NCBI RefSeq assembly: GCF_003664645.1
Contig: NZ_RCHC01000012.1
Location: 53,295 to 117,294 of the forward strand
DNA: 64,000 bases
Source of the DNA: Acinetobacter chengduensis
GTDB taxonomy: Bacteria > Pseudomonadota > Gammaproteobacteria > Pseudomonadales > Moraxellaceae
Direction: 5' to 3'
Part shown: positions 53,850 through 63,821 of the stretch, piece by piece
Layout: every line of letters begins with the position of its first letter
Position numbering within the stretch: position 1 is the stretch's first letter
Program-made: the position numbers and the translations under genes
Notes under the pieces: model-generated
Databases searched by the model: none
The model's input: only the letters and a program-made list of their open reading frames with translations
What the model was told of the DNA's origin: nothing

Positions 53850-55838
53850 TTAGTCCTTCTTCAAGTGTTTTTCAAGAATCGCGTAACGTTCATTTTCAAT
53901 ACGTTCAACTTCAGTTGCAGGAACATAGTAGTCCACTTTCTTCGTGAATGAAGAAACAATGAAGCTGATGATTGAAGCAATGAACGTAACAACAACTAAC
54001 CACCAAATGTGCCAGATCAACGCGAAGCCCATAACTGTAATAAACATTGCAATTACGAAACCTGCCGCACGGTTAGTCGGCATGTGGATGTCTTCATATT
54101 TAGTAGGTTTAGCGTACGCGATGCCGTTTTCTTTGTCAGTCCAGAAAGTATCAATACCATTGATCTTTGGAAGGTGAGCAAAGTTATAGAACGGAGCAGG
54201 AGATGAAGTTGCCCATTCAAGAACGCGGCCATCCCATGGGTCACCAGTAACGTCCATATTGTCTTTGCGTTGAAGGAAACCAACAACAATTTGCATAACA
54301 AAACAGAAGATACCGATCGCAACAAGTATAGAACCGAAGAAAGCAATCGCTAAGTACGGATCCCATTCAGGGTTATCGTATGTATTCAAACGACGAGTCA
54401 TACCCATGAAACCAAGGATATAAAGTGGCATGAATGCAAAGTAGAAACCGAAGAACCAGAACCAGAATGCAGCTTTACCCCAAGCTTCATTTAACTTCCA
54501 ACCAAACATTTTTGGCCAGTAGAAAATGATGCCGGCAAACATTGCGAATACTACACCACCAATAATTACGTTATGGAAGTGAGCAATCAAGAACAATGAG
54601 TTATGTACAAGGAAGTCAGCTGGTGGAACTGCCATTAATACGCCAGTTAAACCGCCGATACCGAAAGTCACAAGGAAGCCAAGTGTCCAGTACATCGGAG
54701 TTGTAAAGGTAATGCGGCCCTTATACATGGTGAATAACCAAGAGAAGATTTTCACACCAGTAGGGATCGCAATAATCATTGTCATGATACCGAAGAACGC
54801 GTTAACGTTCGCGCCTGCACCCATTGTAAAGAAGTGGTGAACCCACACAACGAATGAAAGAACGGTAATGGCAATTGTCGCATAAACCATTGACTTGTAG
54901 CCGAATAGTGTTTTGCGAGAGAACGTAGATGTAACTTCTGAGTAAATACCAAAAGCAGGCAATACAAGAATGTACACTTCTGGGTGACCCCAAGTCCAAA
55001 TCAAGTTCACGTACAACATTGGACTACCGCCCATGTCATTTGTGAAGAAGTGGAAACCGAAGTAACGGTCAAGTGAAAGCATTGCAATTGTAGCTGTTAA
55101 CACAGGGAATGCAGCGATAATGAGTACAGCAGTACAAAGTGCAGTCCAAGTGAAAATAGGCATGTCCATAAGTTTCATGCCAGGAGCACGCATTTTAATG
55201 ATGGTAACGAAGAAGTTAACACCAGTTAAAAGAGTACCAAGACCTGAAATCTGAAGTGCCCAAATGTAGTAGTCCACACCTACGCCTGGAGAGTATTCAA
55301 TGCCTGATAGTGGAGGGTAAGCCATCCAACCAGTTGCAGCGAATTCACCAATCGCAAGAGATGCCATCATTAGACCTGCAGCGCCTGCGAATAACCAGAA
55401 GCTTAGAGAGTTTAATAATGGGAAGGCTACGTCACGTGCACCAATTTGAAGTGGTACAGAAACGTTCATTAAGCCAACAACAAGACCCATTGCTACGAAG
55501 AAGATCATGATCACGCCGTGGGCAGTGAAGATCTGGTCATAGTGTTCTGGGTGTAAGTAACCTTCGCCGCCACCTTTTGCAAGGAACAACTGAAGACGCA
55601 TCATGATCGCATCGGCAAAACCACGCACTAGCATGACAATCGATACGAAGATATACATGATACCAATTTTTTTATGGTCTACAGATGTGAACCATTCAGT
55701 CCACAAGTAGTTCCATTTTTTGAAGTAGGTGATACCCGCAACAACTGCGATACCGCCTAGGATCATCATAGCCACAGTTACCAACACGATTGGATCGTGT
55801 GGAATTGAATCTGGGCCTAACTTACCTAATAAGCTCAT
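53850..55838 (-). CDS. cyoB: Cytochrome bo quinol oxidase subunit I
   Basis: The 662-residue heme-copper subunit. [15 protein letters not shown] gives the His-Tyr crosslink and Cu(B) ligand, WVHHFFTMG gives two further Cu(B) His, and [12 protein letters not shown] holds the high- and low-spin heme His. [15 protein letters not shown] carries the other low-spin ligand. Proton-pumping oxidase that reduces oxygen with ubiquinol. Three bases after cyoA. Confidence 0.98.
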   Translation of the reverse strand: MSLLGKLGPDSIPHDPIVLVTVAMMILGGIAVVAGITYFKKWNYLWTEWFTSVDHKKIGIMYIFVSIVMLVRGFADAIMMRLQLFLAKGGGEGYLHPEHYDQIFTAHGVIMIFFVAMGLVVGLMNVSVPLQIGARDVAFPLLNSLSFWLFAGAAGLMMASLAIGEFAATGWMAYPPLSGIEYSPGVGVDYYIWALQISGLGTLLTGVNFFVTIIKMRAPGMKLMDMPIFTWTALCTAVLIIAAFPVLTATIAMLSLDRYFGFHFFTNDMGGSPMLYVNLIWTWGHPEVYILVLPAFGIYSEVTSTFSRKTLFGYKSMVYATIAITVLSFVVWVHHFFTMGAGANVNAFFGIMTMIIAIPTGVKIFSWLFTMYKGRITFTTPMYWTLGFLVTFGIGGLTGVLMAVPPADFLVHNSLFLIAHFHNVIIGGVVFAMFAGIIFYWPKMFGWKLNEAWGKAAFWFWFFGFYFAFMPLYILGFMGMTRRLNTYDNPEWDPYLAIAFFGSILVAIGIFCFVMQIVVGFLQRKDNMDVTGDPWDGRVLEWATSSPAPFYNFAHLPKINGIDTFWTDKENGIAYAKPTKYEDIHMPTNRAAGFVIAMFITVMGFALIWHIWWLVVVTFIASIISFIVSSFTKKVDYYVPATEVERIENERYAILEKHLKKD

Positions 55839-55841
55839 GTC

Positions 55842-56906
55842 TTATTCCCCTGCAGCCGTATGTTCAACGCCTGCATGAGCTTCAGAAGCAGCAGCTTCAT
55901 GACCAGCAGTAGCTGAATGGTCAGCACCGTGGTAGTTGCTCATGTATTTGTTAATCACTGATTCGAACAATTTAGGTTCTACTGAAGAGTAATAAGTCAC
56001 TGGATGTGGCTTAGTTGGGTACGACTTCATTGCTTCTGCCGCTGCCTTTTCTTCAGGAGTAGATGCTTTCGCAACTAAAGCTTCGATTTGGTGTTTAGAA
56101 CGGTTGCCATCACGTAAGGATGCAAATTCAGCTTGGTCTAAAACAGTTTTTTGAACTGCTTCAGGGTTCACTGAAGTACCATTGCCTGCTTTAACAGCAG
56201 AAACCCATTCAGCAAACTGAGCATCTGTCACAGAATGAGCACGGAAGCGCATTTGTGAGAAGCCATAGCCTGAATAGTTAGAAGAGAAACCGCGGAAGCC
56301 TTCAGCTGGGCTAGTTTCGTCTGCCAATAAGTTCAGGTGAGTTTGCATGCCAGCCATTGCATAGATCTGGCCACCTAGAGCTGGGATGAAGAACGAGTTC
56401 ATTGTGAAGTTAGATGTTAAACGAAGGCTTACAGGAGTTTTCTCCGGGAAACGGATTTCGTTAACAGTCGCAATGTTCTGTTCAGGATAGATGAAGATCC
56501 ATTTGAATTGTTCAGCAATAACTTGAACAGTCAAAGGAGCTTTATCAGATTCCAGCGGACGGTACGGGTCATACTTGTGGGAACCCCACCATGTTAAGTA
56601 CGCAAGAATACCAATAATAATGATAGGAACACCCCATACTACAACTTCGATTGTAGTTGAATGTGCCCATGTCGGTTTATAGTCTGCATCTTTATTTGAC
56701 GCGCGATATTTCCAACCAAACCATAATGCCATAAGTGCTGATGGAATCACCACTAAAAGCATTAAATAGATCGCAGTCATCATCAAGTCAGATTGACCTT
56801 GTGCAACTGGACCTTTGGAGTTTAGAAGTACCATATCACCACCGCAACCTGTTAACAGTGCGGCGATCGCAGATAAAGACAATACAGCTAAAATTGTTTG
56901 TCTCAT
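55842..56906 (-). CDS. cyoA: Cytochrome bo quinol oxidase subunit II, with His-rich C-terminal tail
   Basis: A 354-residue lipoprotein subunit: lipobox LLTGC, two helices, then the cupredoxin-like domain (MNSFFIPALGGQIYAMAGM) which, as in quinol oxidases, lacks the Cu(A) ligands. Beyond the family core the last 30 residues are Ala/Glu/His-rich (HSATAGHEAAASEAHAGVEH), a possible metal-binding tail. First gene of the operon; the leader contains an inverted repeat. Confidence 0.96.
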   Translation of the reverse strand: MRQTILAVLSLSAIAALLTGCGGDMVLLNSKGPVAQGQSDLMMTAIYLMLLVVIPSALMALWFGWKYRASNKDADYKPTWAHSTTIEVVVWGVPIIIIGILAYLTWWGSHKYDPYRPLESDKAPLTVQVIAEQFKWIFIYPEQNIATVNEIRFPEKTPVSLRLTSNFTMNSFFIPALGGQIYAMAGMQTHLNLLADETSPAEGFRGFSSNYSGYGFSQMRFRAHSVTDAQFAEWVSAVKAGNGTSVNPEAVQKTVLDQAEFASLRDGNRSKHQIEALVAKASTPEEKAAAEAMKSYPTKPHPVTYYSSVEPKLFESVINKYMSNYHGADHSATAGHEAAASEAHAGVEHTAAGE

Positions 56907-56964
56907 TTTACAACCTCGGTGAAGAGTCCCATTCCCTAATTAAATTATGGGATAGCGATTATAG

Positions 56965-57023
56965 TGTCGCATGATTGAGAACATTCTTATTAGACATAGA
57001 AAATCCTTCCCAATCATGAGACA
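56965..57023. promoter_or_regulatory. Inverted repeat in the cyo leader
   Basis: TGTCGCATGATTGAGAA (56965-56981) pairs with TTCCCAATCATGAGACA (57007-57023) in 15 of 17 positions with a 25-base spacer. It lies about 60-120 bases upstream of cyoA and could be a leader hairpin or a regulator-binding site. No known operator was recognised. Confidence 0.6.
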
Positions 57024-57169
57024 CCGCTACGTTGTTAGGCATTATGCCTCATATCGGGAAACTAAGCTATACATAAAGCGGGTTTAAATGACTGTATTAA
57101 AAACCTATTTTGTCAGTCGGAATTGAGAAAAACCATTAATAATTTTATTTTAATTTCAAAGGAATGAAT

Positions 57170-57196
57170 AAAAAAAGGGATGAAAATTCATCCCTT
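57170..57196 (-). terminator. Terminator of the GYF/RDD gene
   Basis: AAGGGATG and CATCCCTT arms with an AT loop, T-run on the minus strand. Confidence 0.88.
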
Positions 57197-57204
57197 GATT
57201 TTGG

Positions 57205-57981
57205 CTATTTCTGTTGCTTTACAACCTTAGTTTTCGCTAATTTATCATGTAAAGTTTGACGTTTTGCACCAAAAGCGAATAAATAATCCAAAATTGCGAA
57301 CATTAAGAACATAAAGTTGAGCAAAATAAACACGATACTGCGTAGGGTAAATGCACGTAAGGTTGAAACTTGCTCACCAGATTCTGCATCCACAATTTTA
57401 ATTTTGGTAATTTTTTTACCAATGCTTTGACCAGACTTGGTAATAAAATAGGCCTGAATCATGAGCATGATGACGAGATATGCAGCCATCGTCATCCATG
57501 CTTGCGTTGAAAACATATCGAAGATTTGGTTCTGTAAGCTGTTAATCAGGTTTGGGCTGCTACTTGAATCCATCACTGCTGTAATAAATTGTTCATTCAA
57601 TTTATTAAAGGTTTCAGTTTCCTGAGCACTGAAGAAAGATGTCAAAATGTAGGTTGCAGGTAACCATAGTAATAGGTCAATAATTTTTGCTAATGCACGA
57701 CTTGGAATAGATGCAAGTGTTTGTGATGCAACATTCGGGCTTTTTTGTGCCGTAGCAGTAGGTTGTTGAAATGCTGTTGGTGCAGGTGTAGGCGGAACAT
57801 AACCTGCAGGTTGGTATGCAAGTTGTCCTTGAGTAAGTTCACCTAAAGCTTTCCATTCAGTCATACCTTGGTGCCAAGCCAAATCTGTCAGTAAAACTTG
57901 TTGGCTTGCGAGCATTTGGTTGAGTTGCTCTAAAGTGTATGGTCCAGCTTGTTGATTATTTCGTGCCAAGTAAATCTGCAT
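57205..57981 (-). CDS. GYF_2-type and RDD membrane protein, 258 aa
   Basis: The first ~55 residues form a GYF_2-like domain (QIYLARNNQQAGPYTLEQLN then WHQGMTEWKALGEL), with a Pro/Ala-rich linker (YVPPTPAPTAFQQPTATAQK). Then comes an RDD domain with three to four helices: SRALAKIIDLLLWLPATYIL, a second near 165-180, and GKKITKIKIVDAESGEQVST before the last helix and the LHDKLAKT end. The combination is common in proteobacteria. The GYF-like part may bind proline-rich or membrane partners. Terminator follows; next to ppsA. Confidence 0.9.
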   Translation of the reverse strand: MQIYLARNNQQAGPYTLEQLNQMLASQQVLLTDLAWHQGMTEWKALGELTQGQLAYQPAGYVPPTPAPTAFQQPTATAQKSPNVASQTLASIPSRALAKIIDLLLWLPATYILTSFFSAQETETFNKLNEQFITAVMDSSSSPNLINSLQNQIFDMFSTQAWMTMAAYLVIMLMIQAYFITKSGQSIGKKITKIKIVDAESGEQVSTLRAFTLRSIVFILLNFMFLMFAILDYLFAFGAKRQTLHDKLAKTKVVKQQK

Positions 57982-58021
57982 AAAAATACAATCTCAAAAA
58001 CGTATATAAAAAGTATAGGTG

Positions 58022-58052
58022 AAAAAAAAGACCCAAATGTGGGTCTTTTTTT
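58022..58052 (-). terminator. Terminator of ppsA
   Basis: A-run, AGACCCA-aatg-TGGGTCT stem and T-run; symmetric. Confidence 0.93.
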
Positions 58053-58063
58053 AACACAGATTT

Positions 58064-60442
58064 TTAAGCTTGTTGAGCTTTTTCTTCTGATAAGAAGAAC
58101 CAAGTGTCTAATACTGAGTCTGGGTTCAATGAAACAGATTCAATACCTTGCTCCATTAACCATAAAGCTAGGTCAGGGTGATCCGAAGGACCTTGACCAC
58201 AAATACCTACATATTTGCCAGCTTTACGACATGCTTGGATTGCCATAGAAAGCAGTACTTTAACGGCAGCATCACGTTCGTCAAACAGGTGAGAAACAAT
58301 GCCTGAGTCACGGTCTAAACCAAGTGTAAGCTGAGTTAAGTCGTTTGAACCGATAGAGAAACCATCGAAGTGTTCAAGGAATTGGTCAGCTAACAATGCG
58401 TTAGTTGGTAATTCACACATCATGATTACTTTAAGGCCGTTTTCACCGCGCTTAAGACCATTTAGAGCAAGTAATTCAATCACACGTTTCGCTTCGTTTA
58501 CTGTACGAACGAATGGAATCATGATTTGAACGTTTGTTAAGCCCATTTCGTCACGAACTTTTTTCAATGCACGGCATTCTAATTCGAAGCAGTCACGGAA
58601 GTTGTCAGATACATAACGACTTGCACCACGGAAGCCCAACATTGGGTTTTCTTCTTCTGGTTCGTACAACTTACCACCGATTAAGTTCGCATATTCGTTT
58701 GATTTGAAGTCAGACATACGAACGATCACTGGCTTGTCAGCGAAAGCAGCAGCAAGCGTTGAAATACCTTCAACTAGTTTTTCAACATAGAATTCGATAG
58801 GAGATGCATAGCCCGCAGTACGTGCCATAACAGCTGCGCGAGTTTCGCGTGGAAGGCTGTCAATGTTAAGTAACGCTTTAGGGTGAACACCAATCATACG
58901 GTTGATGATGAACTCTAAACGTGCAAGGCCAATACCTTCGTTTGGAATTTGAGCGAAGTCAAATGCGCGGTCTGGGTTACCTACGTTCATCATAACTTTG
59001 AACGGAAGAGCAGGCATAGATTCGATAGAGTTACGTTGAACTTCGAAATCTAAAGCACCTTCATAGATGAAGCCAGTGTCGCCTTCAGCACATGAAACAG
59101 TCACTTCTTGACCGTCTACAAGAACTTCAGTTGCATTACCACAACCTACAATTGCAGGAACACCTAATTCACGCGCAATAATCGCTGCGTGGCAAGTACG
59201 ACCGCCACGGTTTGTTACGATTGCAGCAGCACGTTTCATTACTGGTTCCCAGTCTGGGTCAGTCATGTCTGATACAAGTACGTCGCCGTCTTGAACTTTG
59301 TCCATTTCTTTAATTGAAGTCACGATACGGACTTTACCAGAACCGATACGTTGACCAATTGAACGACCTTCACAAACCACAGTACCTTTTTGTTTTAGAA
59401 GGTAGCGTTCCATGGTGCCGACATTTTCACGGCTTTTTACTGTTTCTGGACGTGCTTGAACGATGTAAATTAACCCGTCATCGCCATCTTTTGCCCATTC
59501 GATATCCATTGGAGAACCGTAGTGGTTTTCAATGATCAAGGCTTGTTTAGCAAGCTCTTGTAGTTCGTGATCGTTCAATGCAAATTGTTGACGTTCAGCT
59601 TTGTCTACATCAACCACAACAACAGATTTACCTGCAGCGCCTTCTTCACCATAAATCATTTTTTGGTGTTTAGAGCCAAGGTTACGACGAAGGATCGCGT
59701 GTTTACCTGCATTAAGAAGTGGTTTAGATACGTAGAATTCGTCAGGGTTTACTGCACCTTGTACAACCATTTCGCCTAAGCCATAAGATGCTGTAATGAA
59801 TACTGCATCACGGAAGCCTGATTCTGTATCTAGTGTAAACATTACACCAGCAGCACCAGTTTCAGAGCGAACCATACGCTGGATACCAGCAGACAATGCA
59901 ACAACATCATGTGCAAAGTTTTGGTGTACACGGTAAGAAATCGCGCGGTCGTTATAAAGTGAAGCAAAAACTTCTTTAATCGCGATCAAAATGTTATCGA
60001 TACCGCGGATGTTTAAGAAAGTTTCTTGTTGGCCAGCAAATGATGCATCTGGTAAGTCTTCTGCAGTTGCAGATGAACGAACGGCAACCGCGATATCAGG
60101 GTTGCCGTTTGAAAGTGCTTCGAATGCTGTACGGATTTCTTTTTCAAGCTCTGCAGTAAGCGGAGTGTCAACAATCCATTGGCGAATTTTAGCGCCTGTT
60201 TCAGCAAGAGCAATAACGTCATCTACATTGAGTGCCGCAAGCTCTGCGTTAATTTTAGCGTTTAGGCCACTTTGCTCAAGGAATTCACGATAAGCTTGTG
60301 CTGTTGTCGCAAAACCACCCGGAACAGATACACCAGCATTTGATAGGTGGCTGATCATTTCACCGAGAGATGAGTTTTTCCCACCTACGAGTTCAACGTC
60401 ATGTTTCCCTAATTTTTCTAGACCAATTACGCGCGCTTCCAA
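58064..60442 (-). CDS. ppsA: Phosphoenolpyruvate synthase, TTG start
   Basis: Converts pyruvate, ATP and water to PEP, AMP and phosphate for gluconeogenesis. The 792 residues contain the N-terminal ATP-binding domain ([15 protein letters not shown]), the phosphohistidine domain with [20 protein letters not shown] (His near 418) and the C-terminal PEP-binding barrel ending [19 protein letters not shown]. The start is TTG (60440-60442), with GGAG eight bases upstream; this is the only start that fits the family. It is divergent from ppsR, which controls it by phosphorylation. Confidence 0.97.
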   Translation of the reverse strand: MEARVIGLEKLGKHDVELVGGKNSSLGEMISHLSNAGVSVPGGFATTAQAYREFLEQSGLNAKINAELAALNVDDVIALAETGAKIRQWIVDTPLTAELEKEIRTAFEALSNGNPDIAVAVRSSATAEDLPDASFAGQQETFLNIRGIDNILIAIKEVFASLYNDRAISYRVHQNFAHDVVALSAGIQRMVRSETGAAGVMFTLDTESGFRDAVFITASYGLGEMVVQGAVNPDEFYVSKPLLNAGKHAILRRNLGSKHQKMIYGEEGAAGKSVVVVDVDKAERQQFALNDHELQELAKQALIIENHYGSPMDIEWAKDGDDGLIYIVQARPETVKSRENVGTMERYLLKQKGTVVCEGRSIGQRIGSGKVRIVTSIKEMDKVQDGDVLVSDMTDPDWEPVMKRAAAIVTNRGGRTCHAAIIARELGVPAIVGCGNATEVLVDGQEVTVSCAEGDTGFIYEGALDFEVQRNSIESMPALPFKVMMNVGNPDRAFDFAQIPNEGIGLARLEFIINRMIGVHPKALLNIDSLPRETRAAVMARTAGYASPIEFYVEKLVEGISTLAAAFADKPVIVRMSDFKSNEYANLIGGKLYEPEEENPMLGFRGASRYVSDNFRDCFELECRALKKVRDEMGLTNVQIMIPFVRTVNEAKRVIELLALNGLKRGENGLKVIMMCELPTNALLADQFLEHFDGFSIGSNDLTQLTLGLDRDSGIVSHLFDERDAAVKVLLSMAIQACRKAGKYVGICGQGPSDHPDLALWLMEQGIESVSLNPDSVLDTWFFLSEEKAQQA

Positions 60443-60595
60443 AGTTGTTACTCCACTTTTGCAGTATTAATCACTATCTTGGCATGAAATTATAACAAAT
60501 TACTTAGCATTTTGGATTTACTAAGTGACAGTCATGTAAGATGGTTTACTATAAAGATTATATAGCACTTAGACAAATATTTGAGGAGAATTTTA

Positions 60596-61432
60596 ATGTC
60601 AGAAGGTAAACAAATTCAGCGTAGTGTTTTTTTTATTTCAGATGGTACAGCCATTACCGCTGAAACCCTTGGACACTCTTTGTTGGCACAGTTTCCGCAT
60701 GTAGATTTTGACATTCATATCATCCCTTATATTACCTCTGAAGAGGCTGCTACAAACGTCGTAGCTGAGATCAATCAACGCTCACAAAAAGACGGTCAAA
60801 AGCCTTTGGTGTTTGATACCTTAGTTGACCCGTATGTACGCGATATTATTAATACTGCGGATGCAATAAATCTTGATGTTTTTGAAGGGCTTATTAGCAA
60901 GTTGTCGGATGAGCTAGGAACATCGCCTACGACTTTAGTCGGACAGACGCATGCAGTGACGGATTCTGAGTCATATAAGGCTCGTATTGATGCGGTACAT
61001 TTTGCTTTAGATAATGATGATGGTGCACGTACTCGCCATTATGACAAAGCAGATTTAATCCTGATTGGTGTATCGCGCTCGGGTAAAACACCAACATCAA
61101 TTTATCTATCTTTACAGTTTGGAATTCGTGTTGCGAACTATCCTTTAACAGAAGAAGATTTAGATGATAACCGTCTGCCTGCAGTGCTTCGTCCGCATAA
61201 ACATAAGCTGTTTGGCTTAATGATTGATGCAGAGCGCCTTGTGGCGATTCGCTCGGAGCGTAAAGCAAATAGCCGTTATGCAAGCTATAACCAGTGTCAA
61301 ATGGAATTGCGTGCGATTGAGGGAATTTACATTTCGGAAGGCATTAAATATTTAAATGTGTCTGAGATGTCGATTGAAGAAATCTCAACGCGTGTATTGC
61401 AAATGACTGGTTTGAAGCGTCGAATTGGTTAA
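60596..61432 (+). CDS. ppsR: PEP synthase regulatory protein (kinase/pyrophosphorylase)
   Basis: A DUF299 protein that phosphorylates PpsA with ADP and dephosphorylates it with phosphate, switching PEP synthesis. The P-loop-like GVSRSGKTPTS motif begins near 159; the SDGTAITAETLG start and the C-terminal RYASYNQCQMELRAIE block are typical. I use ATG 60596 with GAGGAG eight bases upstream; an upstream in-frame start at 60581 lacks support. Divergent from ppsA with 153 bases between. Confidence 0.95.
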   Translation: MSEGKQIQRSVFFISDGTAITAETLGHSLLAQFPHVDFDIHIIPYITSEEAATNVVAEINQRSQKDGQKPLVFDTLVDPYVRDIINTADAINLDVFEGLISKLSDELGTSPTTLVGQTHAVTDSESYKARIDAVHFALDNDDGARTRHYDKADLILIGVSRSGKTPTSIYLSLQFGIRVANYPLTEEDLDDNRLPAVLRPHKHKLFGLMIDAERLVAIRSERKANSRYASYNQCQMELRAIEGIYISEGIKYLNVSEMSIEEISTRVLQMTGLKRRIG

Positions 61433-61436
61433 CGCC

Positions 61437-61468
61437 AAAATGAGCCACGATTTTGTGGCTCATTTTTT
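61437..61468 (+). terminator. Terminator of ppsR
   Basis: AAAATGAGCCAC and GTGGCTCATTTT arms with a short loop and T-run directly after the stop codon. Confidence 0.95.
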
Positions 61469-61912
61469 ATAAATATGAAATATAGATTGATAAGAATTTA
61501 ATATCAGTATGTATCAAATAAATGCTATCTATAATGTCATTTTCTACAAAAATAACCTCTTGAAAGAGTGTATTAGCAAAAGCACTTATTTTGAATATAG
61601 ATAGAAATAATTAAAAACGGTCAAATTTTATTAGGTAAATTAAATTGAATATTTAAAAAATGTAAATAATCATTGCTTTTCTACTGGTGAAATTTAGACA
61701 AAAGTAGTGCAGTTTTTTGTGTGTAGAACATTCATTTAAATGCTCTGATTAATCTCAATGATAAAGCTTATTTTTGAGCTAAGTTTGTCTGCTGAGTCGT
61801 GCAGATAACAGTTTTATAAGCGTAAAAAAATAATTTAACCGATGAAAAAATAAACGATTGAAAGTCATGAGCCTATACGAAAACCACATAGGCCCATTTA
61901 TAAAGAAATCAA
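61469..61912. other. AT-rich gap between ppsR and the monooxygenase relic
   Basis: About 444 bases, strongly AT-rich with no credible ORF or known RNA. The relic gene at 61913 lies at its far end, so part of this stretch may be decayed former coding sequence, but no recognisable motif remains. Confidence 0.5.
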
Positions 61913-62476
61913 TTACGGTGTTTTTACATGGTGAATGATGACATCACATGGATAAAGATGATTATTTATGGCCTGAATTTCATGGCTATGTACTTTCATT
62001 ATGGGCCATGTCACTAAGGTGCAGTTGGGGCGTTGTAAGGCTAAATAGTAATGATCTGACTTTAAAAAGATCTTATTTTGAATGGCTGTGTTGGGCATTA
62101 GTAAATGCTTAAGCCAAGTGTCTTTGACTTGATCTTCTAAAAAACGGAGTGCGAGAAGACTTTTAATACGGTTGTTAAATAAACGTCGATTTTTAATAAC
62201 TAAGGGATGCTCAATGAGTTTATGGATGAAACGTTCTGTTTTGGGTAAGACAAAATGAGGCTGTATTTGAAACACGGCAACCTGCTGAGCATGTTGGCTA
62301 ATATGGTTGAGCTGTGTTGCAGTATCTTGGTCGATGCCGATAACAGCCACATTTTTATCTTTAAAGTCAAAATTTTTAATGTCTTTTGAAGAAAGTAGGG
62401 TGCCTTTGAACTCTTTAAAATCTGTATGAATATTTTGAAAGGCCTGATGGGGTGCATCGGGCTGTTGTGTGCTCAT
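61913..62476 (-). pseudogene. Truncated flavin-containing / Baeyer-Villiger-type monooxygenase relic
   Basis: A 187-residue frame. Its middle resembles the NADPH-domain half of BVMO-type monooxygenases: DKNVAVIGIDQDTATQLNHI aligns with the usual VIGxGxSAxQ block but with the Gly pattern lost, and VAVFQIQPHFVLPKTERFI then VKDTWLKHLLMPN and SDHYYLALQRPNCTLVTWP match the family order. There is no N-terminal FAD GxGxxG half and no C-terminal end. It is probably a remnant, though an ATG with a weak Shine-Dalgarno and the intact frame allow expression as a small protein. Confidence 0.65.
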
Positions 62477-62743
62477 AAGTAGTGTTCCAATAATAATTGT
62501 TTTCGGGTGTATTTATGTGAATATAGATAGCGAACTTTAACGTAGAGGTAAAATACGGAATGTAATCTGGACAGTCATCCCGAAAATAATGCTGTGATGA
62601 TCAAAAAAATGAGGTGCATTTGTGGAAAATGGACAGAATTTTAAGTCCATCTAAGTATAAAGGGTGCTCGAAAATAGCATCGTTCACTATGAACAATAAA
62701 TATGTCGAGTGAAGATGCTATTGATAAGGTTGGATTGAATATT

Positions 62744-63748
62744 TTAAGTTTGGTTACGAATAGCCATTAAGCGCTCAAAACTTTCTAAACGCTTTTGCGT
62801 GTCATAAATATCGCAAGTAAAAATGAATTCATCAATTTCATAGCGCTGTGCTAATGCCTCTAGACCAGCTTTCACTGTGGTATTCGATCCAATCTGAGCT
62901 ATGGCATAAAAGCTATCCACGGACATTTTTTCAGATGCAGACCAAACACCGTCCATAGTAGGAATAGGAGGTGGAAGTTTACCACGTTGATTACGGAACA
63001 TACTTAAAATCCGTTGGTAGGGCGTAGTTGCTAAGAATTGCGCTTCAGCATCTGTTTCTGCAACAACAATAGGAACCCCCATAGAGACATAAGGGCGGTC
63101 TAAGTATTCTGAGGCTTGGAAATTGTCGCGGTATAATTGGATTGCTTGCCCTAACATGCGCGGTGCAAAGTGTGAAGCAAAAGAATAAGGTAAGCCCAAA
63201 CGCGCCGCCAATTGCGCGCTAAATAAACTAGAGCCAAGTAACCAGACTGGAACAGCAGTACTTTGGCCTGGTGTTGCAATGATTCTTTGATTAGGTACAG
63301 GGTCTTTAAAGTACTGCAAGATTTCATTTACATCTTGGGGGAATTGATCTTCAGTTTCTTGTTGACCACGTCGAAGTGCGCGCATAGTGTATTGATCTGT
63401 ACCAGGAGCACGTCCTAAACCAAGTTCAATACGGTTTGGATAAAGCGTTGCCAACGTACCAAATTGTTCAGCTACTACTAGTGGCGCATGGTTAGGTAGC
63501 ATAATTCCGCCAGAGCCTAATTTGATGCGTTGTGTATTTGCCAATAAATAGCCTAAAAGTACGGATGTTGCGGAACTCGCAATACCTGCCATATTGTGGT
63601 GTTCTGCAACCCAGAGGCGTTCAAAACCCAGCTTTTCTGCATGTTGTGCGAGTTCCAAAGCATGATGTAATGCATCCGCAATGGTTTTGTTTTCACGAAC
63701 AGGTGCAAGTTCTAATATTGAAAATTTAATTTCACTTAAGTTGCGCAT
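62744..63748 (-). CDS. LLM class flavin-dependent oxidoreductase
   Basis: A 334-residue luciferase-like TIM-barrel protein with [40 protein letters not shown] and GRAPGTDQY blocks, typical of the MsnO8/YhbW-type single-component group that needs FMN/F420-like flavin. Possibly oxidises small organic molecules; substrate unknown. The promoter region holds two palindromes. Next to the monooxygenase relic on the same strand. Confidence 0.93.
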   Translation of the reverse strand: MRNLSEIKFSILELAPVRENKTIADALHHALELAQHAEKLGFERLWVAEHHNMAGIASSATSVLLGYLLANTQRIKLGSGGIMLPNHAPLVVAEQFGTLATLYPNRIELGLGRAPGTDQYTMRALRRGQQETEDQFPQDVNEILQYFKDPVPNQRIIATPGQSTAVPVWLLGSSLFSAQLAARLGLPYSFASHFAPRMLGQAIQLYRDNFQASEYLDRPYVSMGVPIVVAETDAEAQFLATTPYQRILSMFRNQRGKLPPPIPTMDGVWSASEKMSVDSFYAIAQIGSNTTVKAGLEALAQRYEIDEFIFTCDIYDTQKRLESFERLMAIRNQT

Positions 63749-63766
63749 AACTGGCCTCGTATACTT

Positions 63767-63788
63767 TATATCGAGATAATACGATATA
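63767..63788. promoter_or_regulatory. Operator-like palindrome 1 upstream of the LLM gene
   Basis: TATATCG and CGATATA separated by eight bases, a perfect inverted repeat, 19 bases before the LLM start codon. Confidence 0.7.
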
Positions 63789-63801
63789 TGCGATTGGAAG
63801 T

Positions 63802-63821
63802 ATATCGATAAATTTCGATAT
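63802..63821. promoter_or_regulatory. Operator-like palindrome 2 upstream of the LLM gene
   Basis: ATATCGA and TCGATAT separated by six bases, sharing the ATATCG half-site of the first palindrome. Two sites 14 bases apart suggest cooperative binding of one repressor. Confidence 0.68.
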
